The position numbers and the translations under genes are program-made. The notes under the pieces were generated by a model. It saw only the letters and a list, made by a program, of their open reading frames with translations. It searched no databases and was not told where the DNA came from. Shown here piece after piece: positions 14,699-20,536 of a stretch of 24,187 bases of DNA. This DNA is from DATFWC01 sp045801465. GTDB taxonomy: Bacteria; Pseudomonadota; Alphaproteobacteria; Rhizobiales; Xanthobacteraceae. Positions within the stretch are counted from its first letter, which is position 1. Each line of letters begins with the position of its first letter. The DNA lies in NCBI GenBank assembly GCA_045801465.1, contig JBJMSU010000128.1:1-24187 (forward strand), given 5' to 3'.

Positions 14699-14810
14699 GT
14701 CCGTCGCTCCTTGAGATCCACCGGGGCGTTAACGTGCGGCGGACACGATGGGTTCCTGATGACAACCATCGTTGAAGTCGTCACTGTGACCGCACAGCAG
14801 CGAGGTCAGC

Positions 14811-15512
14811 ATGGCGGATATGAACTATCGCGCGGCTCTGATCGTGGGGGCGGGGTCTGGCCTGAGCGCGTCGCTGGCGCGCGCCTTTGCGGCGGCCGGA
14901 CTGAAGGTCGCGTTGGCGGCGCGCTCAACGGCCAAGCTCGAGACGATTGCAGGCGAGACCGGCGCCAAGAGCTTTACCTGTGACGCAGCCGCGCCTGCCG
15001 ACGTCGCACAGCTCTTCGCCAACGTGACGGACCAAATCGGTCAGCCGGACGTCGTCGTCTACAACGCCAGCTATCGCCAGCGCGGCCCGTTGATCGAGCT
15101 CGATCCCGGCGAAGTGGCCAAATCGCTCACGGTCAGTGCCTATGGCGGCTTCCTGGTAGCGCAGCAGGCCGCGCGCCGCATGCTGCCGCACCACCACGGC
15201 GCCATCCTGTTCACCGGCGCGTCGGCGAGCGTGAAGGGCTACGCCCAATCGGCGCCGTTCGCCATGGGCAAGTTCGCCTTGCGCGGACTGGCCCAGAGCA
15301 TGGCGCGCGAGCTGCACCCGCACGGCATCCACGTAGCGCATTTCGTCATCGACGGCGGCATCCGCAGCGCGCGCCGCGCCGATGCGGCGGATCGGCCCGA
15401 CAGCTTGCTCGATCCCGACGCCATCGCGGCGACCTACCTGCACGTCCTCCAGCAGCCGCGCAGTGTCTGGACCTGGGAGGTGGAGCTGCGGCCGTGGGTG
15501 GAGAAGTTTTGA
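14811..15512 (+). CDS. Short-chain dehydrogenase/reductase-like protein with atypical active site
   Basis: 233 residues. The Rossmann start is ALIVGAGSGLSASLARAFAA, a variant of TGxxxGxG, followed by ALAARS and TCDAAAPADV (the Asp that binds adenine) and VVYNAS (NNAG motif equivalent). The catalytic Ser region is ILFTGASAS. The Tyr-x-x-x-Lys motif reads FAMGK, so the usual catalytic tyrosine is Phe although the Lys is kept; a nearby Tyr (KGYAQ) is ten residues before the Lys. The helix RGLAQSMARELHPHGIHVAH is typical. The protein is therefore either a non-classical reductase or has lost standard activity. ATG 14811 follows a GCGAGG-like site. It is convergent with the cupin gene across a strong hairpin. 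Confidence 0.85.
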   Translation: MADMNYRAALIVGAGSGLSASLARAFAAAGLKVALAARSTAKLETIAGETGAKSFTCDAAAPADVAQLFANVTDQIGQPDVVVYNASYRQRGPLIELDPGEVAKSLTVSAYGGFLVAQQAARRMLPHHHGAILFTGASASVKGYAQSAPFAMGKFALRGLAQSMARELHPHGIHVAHFVIDGGIRSARRADAADRPDSLLDPDAIAATYLHVLQQPRSVWTWEVELRPWVEKF

Positions 15513-15520
15513 GATAAAAA

Positions 15521-15565
15521 GGTCCTCCCCCTGAAAGGGGAGGACCAGGTGGGGTCGCAAACTCG
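15521..15565 (-). terminator. Strong hairpin between convergent genes, intergenic repeat family 3, copy D1
   Basis: GGTCCTCCCC (15521-15530) and GGGGAGGACC (15537-15546) form a perfect 10-bp stem with a 6-base loop. On the minus strand the stem is followed by TTTTTATC, so it is a good terminator for the cupin gene; on the plus strand no T-run follows. The stem plus the following AGGTGGGGTC...CGAA-like tail recurs at 16324-16365. Confidence 0.75.
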
Positions 15566-15591
15566 TGATGATGCGATCGCGCCGTCAATCT

Positions 15592-16077
15592 CTACTGCTT
15601 GCGCGGATCGTCCTTCGGGTCGATGTAACTCACGTCGAACGGGCCGGTGCCGTTGATCTGCACGACCGACTCCACTTCGGCCCAGGCGTAGTGCGGCATT
15701 CCGGCCGGCAGGTGAACGAAGCTCGCCGGCGGCAAGGGGTTGAGCGATTCGCGATCGAGCTTCTCGCCGGACCCGACCGCGAATTTTCCCGCCATGACAG
15801 TGACGAACTCGTCCTTCGAGTGACGGTGCGGCGGAACGACGAAGCCGGCCGGGAACTTGAGGCGGATCACGAACGGTCCCTCCTTGGCCGGGCTGCCCAT
15901 GAGGACGGCGGCTTGAGCGCCGGGCGGCAGCGACGGCGGCGCCGGGCCCCACTTGACGGAGTCGGCGGGAACCACCGTGTGATGCTGCTCGGCCGCCTGC
16001 AGCGGCGTGGCGGCGAAGATTGCGGCGCCGAGCGTCAAGGCGGTGAGACGGACGGTGATGGCTGAAGCGTGTTTCAT
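15592..16077 (-). CDS. Secreted cupin-domain protein
   Basis: 161 residues. The Sec signal (MKHASAITVRLTALTLGAAI, cleavage near LQAA) is followed by a single cupin barrel. Cupin motif 1 is PPHRHSKDEFVTVMAGK with two His and one Glu metal ligands; motif 2 is LPAGMPHYAWAE with the third His. Export to the periplasm together with a ChrR-like cupin is common in this group. Single-domain cupins cover dioxygenases, isomerases and sugar-binding proteins, so substrate and metal are unknown. ATG 16077 gives the expected signal peptide. A methyltransferase remnant lies directly upstream. Confidence 0.85.
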   Translation of the reverse strand: MKHASAITVRLTALTLGAAIFAATPLQAAEQHHTVVPADSVKWGPAPPSLPPGAQAAVLMGSPAKEGPFVIRLKFPAGFVVPPHRHSKDEFVTVMAGKFAVGSGEKLDRESLNPLPPASFVHLPAGMPHYAWAEVESVVQINGTGPFDVSYIDPKDDPRKQ

Positions 16078-16129
16078 GGCTCAGTCCTTTCATGCTGCTT
16101 CGGAGGTGAAGAGGAGGCGCGGCCTGCGT

Positions 16130-16262
16130 TCGAGTCGTTCAGCGTCATGACGCTCCTGACGCATTCACTGGGCATCGACCATGGCCCGGTTCGGGCGGGT
16201 GAATTGATTGAGCAGCCTCTTGAGATCGCGCTCGAGCGCGCGGCGTGCGGCGGCGACCGTCG
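16130..16262 (-). pseudogene. Truncated, frameshifted copy of the 3' end of the adjacent methyltransferase gene
   Basis: The minus strand encodes RRALERDLKRLLNQFTRPNR then AMV, matching ALERDLKTLIGQLNRSGNS then AMV at the C-terminus of the methyltransferase at 16387-17235. After AMV the match continues in another frame (MPSECVRSVMTLND versus VPSEYLEIVITRD); the copy has GGGCATCGACC where the intact gene has GGGCACGACC, one extra base. A 19-base block is identical (16218-16236 with 16473-16491). Nothing upstream of the DPPEQ region is recognisable. It is a partial tandem duplication or the last remnant of a paralogue. Confidence 0.75.
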
Positions 16263-16323
16263 GAGGAGGAGCAAGCAGCACGTTCGGCGAGTCGACCGAA
16301 ACGCCTAACGGGCGGCACGCTCT

Positions 16324-16365
16324 TTCCTCCCCATGAAAGGCGGAGGAACGAGGTGGGGGTCTCGA
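16324..16365 (-). repeat. Intergenic repeat family 3, copy D2
   Basis: TTCCTCC (16324-16330) and GGAGGAA (16342-16348) form a stem extended by imperfect CC/GG pairs, with ATGAAA in the loop and AGGTGGGGGTC after it. It matches copy D1 base for base in TCCTCCCC-TGAAAGG and the following AGGTGGGG. It lies between the methyltransferase stop and the truncated duplicate, where it could also help terminate the methyltransferase mRNA. Confidence 0.65.
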
Positions 16366-16386
16366 AGTCGCGATAGATGACACGCC

Positions 16387-17235
16387 TCAGTCCCGGGTGA
16401 TGACGATTTCGAGATATTCGCTGGGCACGACCATGGCGCTGTTGCCCGAGCGATTGAGTTGACCAATGAGTGTCTTGAGATCGCGCTCGAGAGCCGCTTG
16501 CTCCGGAGGATCGAGAGCGGCAAACGCCTTGAGCAGCGGCCCGTAATAGGTTTTGAAGACCTGCAGCCAATGCTCCGCTGAACGATAGCGAAACACGAAG
16601 CTTCGTTGCGTCGACTTGATGGAGGAGGCGTGCGGCTCGAACAGCTCGGCGATCCGCGCGCGGGTGCCCCACAGGGCCGGCGACTTGATGCCGAGAGGCG
16701 GCGCCAGATATTTGCCGATCGTCTTGAACAGCTGACCGATGAAGCCCTCCGGCGTCCAATTGGCAAGACCGATCTTGCCGCCTCGCTTGCACACGCGAAT
16801 AAGCTCAGCCGCGGCGCGCTCCTGGTCGGGAGTGAACATTACGCCGAAGCTCGACACGACCACGTCAAAACTGCCATCCGGAAACGGCAGCGATTCGGCG
16901 TCGGCCTCGCGGACCTCGACACTGAGTCGGTCGGCGATGGCGCGTTCCTGCGCGCGCTCGAGCAGGGCGCGCACATAGTCGGTGGCTATGACATCGCACC
17001 AGCGGCGAGCGGCGGCGAGCGAGACGTTGCCGTTGCCGGCTGCGACGTCGAGCACCTTCTGTCCCGGGCGGACGTCGAGGGCTTCGCACAGGTCCTCGCC
17101 GACGATCTGAAGCGTCGTGCCGACGACAGCGTAGTCGCCGGACGACCAGGCTGCTTGCTGGCGGGCCTTCACGGCCGTAAGGTCGGGCTGCACGGGCTGG
17201 CGAACTTGGCTTGGCGCGGCGGCGGAAGTCGGCAT
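16387..17235 (-). CDS. Class I SAM-dependent methyltransferase (UbiE/COQ5-like)
   Basis: 282 residues. SAM-binding motif I is KVLDVAAGNGNVSLAAARRW; the acidic residue after the second strand is in VIATDYVRALLERA; DAESLPFPDGSFDVVVSSFG and VMFTPDQERAAAELIRVCKR are motifs II-III of the UbiE-like group, followed by GGKIGLANWTPEGFIGQLFK. Substrate is unknown; relatives methylate quinones, lipids or small metabolites. ATG 17235 has GGAGACC upstream. It is divergent from a SARP-like regulator, 125 bases away, which suggests that the regulator controls it. A remnant of its own 3' end follows downstream. Confidence 0.88.
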   Translation of the reverse strand: MPTSAAAPSQVRQPVQPDLTAVKARQQAAWSSGDYAVVGTTLQIVGEDLCEALDVRPGQKVLDVAAGNGNVSLAAARRWCDVIATDYVRALLERAQERAIADRLSVEVREADAESLPFPDGSFDVVVSSFGVMFTPDQERAAAELIRVCKRGGKIGLANWTPEGFIGQLFKTIGKYLAPPLGIKSPALWGTRARIAELFEPHASSIKSTQRSFVFRYRSAEHWLQVFKTYYGPLLKAFAALDPPEQAALERDLKTLIGQLNRSGNSAMVVPSEYLEIVITRD

Positions 17236-17360
17236 GGTTGGTCTCCGTCCGAGCGGTGTTCTTGGGATGGCTGGCCTCGCGTGCGCGAAGCGACCACGAG
17301 TCCGGCGCGGCGAGCCGTGACCGTCGATTCCAACCGTAATGGCCGCCCGTGGAGGCGAGC

Positions 17361-19397
17361 GTGGTAGCCACCGTGGAAATGCCCGTGGAATCCGATCGGT
17401 CGCCCCCAGCTGGTGGCGCGCCCGCGCTGCACGTGCGGATGCTTGGGCCCCTGACGATCTGCCGGCACGGCGTCGCGCTGACGCTGCCGGCTTCGCGCAA
17501 GGTGAGGGCGCTCCTCGCCTATCTGGCCCTCGCGCCGCATTCGGTGACGCGCAGCCACTTGTGCGAACTCTTATGGGATGTGCCCAACGATCCGCGCGGC
17601 GAGCTGCGCTGGTGCCTCAGCAAGATCAGGAGCCTCGTCGACCACGACTTCAGGCGCAGAGTCGAGGCCCGCGGCGATGCCGTCAGGCTCGATCTTTCCG
17701 ACTGCTCCGTCGATGCGATCGACGTTGCCCGGGCGACGCAGGAAGGCATCGACACGCTTGCGCCCGAGCGGCTGCGCGCGTTGGCCGTCCTGTTCAACGG
17801 AGACTTTCTCGCGGGCCTGGAGGTCGACCGCAGCCCCGCGTTCAACAATTGGGTGACCGCGCAGCGGCGTCGATTCCGCGCCTACCACGCCGCCGTGCTG
17901 GAGCACCTCGTCAGACGCGTGTCCGATGACGAGGCGTTCGGCTTCCTGGAGCGCTGGCTCGAGCTTGCTCCATTCGACCCGCGCGTGCACGAGATCCTCC
18001 TGCACGCGCTGGCGCGGCGCGGCCGCATTCGCGAGGGCGAGGAGCATCTGGCGGCGACCATCCGGCTGTTCGAGGCAGAGGGTCTCGATGGCGCGACCAT
18101 CCGCGAGACGTGGCGAGCCGCCAGGGCCGACGCTTCACCGCGGGTGCAAGCCGTTGCCGCCTCGCCGCCGGCATCCCGCGTGGGTCGCGCCGAGATTGGC
18201 ATGGCTCAACCCCGCCGCGCCTCCATTGCGGTGATGCCGTTCGTCGATCGCCACGCTACCGCGGGCGTCGGCGGCGGGTCTGCGGACGCCCTCGCCCATG
18301 ATGTGATCACCCGGCTCGCCAAGCTGCGGAGCCTGTTCGTGATCGCGCAGGGCACCGTCTTCGCCCTGCACGAGCGGCGCATCGGTCCGGAAGAAGCCGG
18401 CCGGATGCTCAACGTGGATTACGTGGTCAGTGGATCGTTGCACCGGCAGGGCAAGCGCCTCACCGTGACGGTCGAGCTTGCCGAGACGCGCACCGCCCGC
18501 ATCGTCTGGGCGGAAGTGTTCGACCAAAAGCTCGACGACGCCTTCCTCGTGCTCGACGAGATCGGCAATCGGATCGTCGCCTCCATCGCCAGCGAGATCG
18601 AGACGATCGAGCGCAACCGCGCAATCTTGAAGCCGCCGAGCTCGCTCGATGCATGGGAGGCGCATCACCGCGGCCTTTGGCACATGTATCGGTTCAACCG
18701 CGCCGACAACGAACGGGCGCAGCAATTTTTCGCGCTGGCCGTGCGCCTCGACCCCACCTTCGCGCGTGCCTACGCCGGCCTCTCCTTCACGCACTTCCAG
18801 AACGCCTTCCAAGGCTGGGCACCGCGCGAGCCGGAGATCGACCGGGCGTTCGACACGGCCGGGCAAAGCCTGATGGCGGATGATCGCGATCCGGCGGCGC
18901 ATTCGGCCATGGGCCGGGCGCTTTGGCTGCGCGGCCGCCAGGACCAGTCCGTCAACGCACTGGAGCGATCGATCGACTTGAGCCCGAATTTCGCCCTCGG
19001 TCATTACGCGCTGGCTTTCGTTCATTCGCAGGGCGGCGATCCGGGCGCGGCCGTCAGATTCGCCGACCACTCGCGTCATCTGAGCCCGTTCGACCCGCTT
19101 CTCTTCGCCATGCTCGGCTCCCGCGCCATGGCGCTGGTGCGCCTCGGCCAGTTCGAAGAAGCGGCCGATTGGGGCGCCAAAGCCGCCGCCCGCCCGAACG
19201 CCCATGCACACGTCCAGGCGATCGCCGCCTATTGCCTGGCGCTCGCCGGCCGTCTCGACGACGCCCGTGCCCTCATGGCGACCATTCACAAGACGCTTCC
19301 CGGCTACGGTGTCGACCAATTCCTCACCGCGATGCGGTTCGCGCCGGAGGGTGCGGCCTTGTTCCGCCAAGCCGCAAAGCGGATCGCAGGCGCGTGA
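17361..19397 (+). CDS. SARP-like transcriptional regulator with BTAD, TolB-like and TPR regions
   Basis: About 678 residues. Numbering is from the GTG at 17361. An N-terminal winged-helix domain (about 22-105, HVRMLGPLTICRHGVALTLP, then SRKVRALLAYLALAPHSVTR and LWDVPNDPRGELRWCLSKIR) is followed by a bacterial transcriptional activation domain (about 130-245, ending GRIREGEEHLAATIRLFEAE). Then comes a TolB/FlgO-like domain beginning RRASIAVMPFVDRH (about 275-400), with ADALAHDVITRLAKLRSLFV and VDYVVSGSLHRQGKRLTVTV, and a C-terminal TPR array (about 420-665; AQQFFALAVRLDPTFARAYA, then GLSFTH). This organisation occurs in proteobacterial CadC/SARP-type regulators. No membrane segment is visible, so it is cytoplasmic. 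I prefer the GTG at 17361 because GGAGG ends five bases before it; a GTG at 17349 and an ATG at 17379 are in frame. It probably controls the divergent methyltransferase; its signal is unknown. Confidence 0.8.
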   Translation: MVATVEMPVESDRSPPAGGAPALHVRMLGPLTICRHGVALTLPASRKVRALLAYLALAPHSVTRSHLCELLWDVPNDPRGELRWCLSKIRSLVDHDFRRRVEARGDAVRLDLSDCSVDAIDVARATQEGIDTLAPERLRALAVLFNGDFLAGLEVDRSPAFNNWVTAQRRRFRAYHAAVLEHLVRRVSDDEAFGFLERWLELAPFDPRVHEILLHALARRGRIREGEEHLAATIRLFEAEGLDGATIRETWRAARADASPRVQAVAASPPASRVGRAEIGMAQPRRASIAVMPFVDRHATAGVGGGSADALAHDVITRLAKLRSLFVIAQGTVFALHERRIGPEEAGRMLNVDYVVSGSLHRQGKRLTVTVELAETRTARIVWAEVFDQKLDDAFLVLDEIGNRIVASIASEIETIERNRAILKPPSSLDAWEAHHRGLWHMYRFNRADNERAQQFFALAVRLDPTFARAYAGLSFTHFQNAFQGWAPREPEIDRAFDTAGQSLMADDRDPAAHSAMGRALWLRGRQDQSVNALERSIDLSPNFALGHYALAFVHSQGGDPGAAVRFADHSRHLSPFDPLLFAMLGSRAMALVRLGQFEEAADWGAKAAARPNAHAHVQAIAAYCLALAGRLDDARALMATIHKTLPGYGVDQFLTAMRFAPEGAALFRQAAKRIAGA

Positions 19398-19437
19398 GGA
19401 TGGCAGTTTGTAGTCAGGAGTGCGCCGGCGACGGCTA

Positions 19438-20355
19438 ATGATCGCGCTCACCAAGGTCCGCGAGCTTGACCTTTCAGCCGCGTCGGCGGCCGGGCGGCCG
19501 TTGCATTTGAGCGCCGCCAGCGGGCTCGCGTGCCTCGGCTCCTTCATCTACGTGGTCGCGGACGATGAGGTGCACCTCGGCGTGTTTCCTGCCGTGGGCA
19601 GCGAGCCCGGCCGTCTTATCCGGCTGTTCGACGGCGCGCTCCCGGATTCGAAACGGAAGCGCAAGAAGCAAAAACCCGACCTCGAAGCGCTCACGTTGCT
19701 TCCGGCTTTCGGGGACTACCGTCACGGTGCGCTTCTGGCGTTCGGTTCCGGCTCCCGGAGCAATCGCCGCATGGGCGCCTTGCTGCGACTGGACGGGCAC
19801 GGCGCCGTGCGCGGGTCACCGCACGCCATCGACCTTTCGCCGATGCTCGCTCCGCTGGACGAGGAATTCCCTAAGCTCAACATCGAGGGGGCCGTCGTCA
19901 GCCGCGACGAGCTGCGACTGTTCCAGCGCGGCAACAAGGGCCATGCCGAGAATGCGATCGTCCGATTCCGGCTTTCGCTCTTGCTCGACATGTTGAGCCC
20001 GGAGCGCATCGGCGCCGTCAAGCCATTCGCCATCGACCGGTTCGATCTCGGCCGCATCGACGGAATCCCATTCTGCTTCACCGACGCGGCGGCACTGCCG
20101 AACGGCGACATGGTGTTCACCGCCGTCGCGGAGGATACCGAGGACACCTACAACGACGGGCCCTGCGCCGGGGCGGCCATCGGGATCGTGACGAACGACG
20201 GACATTTGCGTTGGCTGCGCCGGCTCGACCGGCCCCACAAGATCGAAGGCGTGGATGCACGACTGGATGGCGATGCCGTCAGGTTATTGCTGGTGACGGA
20301 TGCCGACGACCCCGACATTCCGGCAAGCCTGTTCTCCGCGACAATGGGACGGTGA
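19438..20355 (+). CDS. Conserved hypothetical protein, DUF6929-like
   Basis: 305 residues with no signal peptide or membrane segment. Repeated short beta-strand patterns (SGLACLGSFIYVVADDE, HGALLAFGSGSRSNRRMGAL, AAALPNGDMVFTAVAED, AIGIVTNDGHLRWLRRLD) suggest a beta-propeller. The KRKRKKQKPDLEALTLLP segment, with a basic run before an E-A-L motif, resembles the DUF6929 group of uncharacterised proteins; the assignment is from memory and moderate. The ATG at 19438 is the first Met with family-like sequence; only a distant AGGAG lies upstream. It follows the SARP-like gene by 40 bases on the same strand and may be co-transcribed. Its 3' end is followed within eight bases by two hairpin repeats. 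Confidence 0.7.
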   Translation: MIALTKVRELDLSAASAAGRPLHLSAASGLACLGSFIYVVADDEVHLGVFPAVGSEPGRLIRLFDGALPDSKRKRKKQKPDLEALTLLPAFGDYRHGALLAFGSGSRSNRRMGALLRLDGHGAVRGSPHAIDLSPMLAPLDEEFPKLNIEGAVVSRDELRLFQRGNKGHAENAIVRFRLSLLLDMLSPERIGAVKPFAIDRFDLGRIDGIPFCFTDAAALPNGDMVFTAVAEDTEDTYNDGPCAGAAIGIVTNDGHLRWLRRLDRPHKIEGVDARLDGDAVRLLLVTDADDPDIPASLFSATMGR

Positions 20356-20362
20356 ACAGGCG

Positions 20363-20434
20363 AGTGCCCCGCTTCCGAAGTTCGTGATACATGGCAGCAC
20401 CCTGCGACACGAAGTTCGGAAGCAAAGGGGCACT
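20363..20434. repeat. Hairpin repeat family 1, copy B2
   Basis: Outer stem AGTGCCCC (20363-20370) with GGGGCACT (20427-20434). Inner 16-bp stem GCTTCCGAAGTTCGTG (20371-20386) with its perfect complement (20408-20423). The loop is 21 bases (20387-20407) and the bulge AAA (20424-20426) is on the right arm. The length is exactly 72 bases, as in A1 and A2. It ends at the base before copy A2 begins. Confidence 0.88.
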
Positions 20435-20506
20435 AGTGCGGCGAATTTGAAGTTCCTATCAGATCGCCGCAAACTCGTGTAGGAACTTCAAATTCTAAGC
20501 CGCACT
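20435..20506. repeat. Hairpin repeat family 1, copy A2
   Basis: A 72-base element identical to copy A1 except for one loop base (A instead of G at 20473). It has the same 8-bp outer stem (20435-20442 with 20499-20506), the same 16-bp inner stem (20443-20458 with 20480-20495) and the same TAA bulge. It joins copy B2 directly, giving the palindromic junction GGGGCACTAGTGC. It lies between convergent genes. Confidence 0.9.
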
Positions 20507-20536
20507 AGAAGGAGTCAAGGCTCTCATCCTCGCGCC

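Noticed and set aside
14780..14790. GTCACTGTGAC inverted repeat upstream of the SDR gene as a CRP site
   Set aside because: The half-sites are everted and separated by one base only, so it does not match TGTGA-N6-TCACA.
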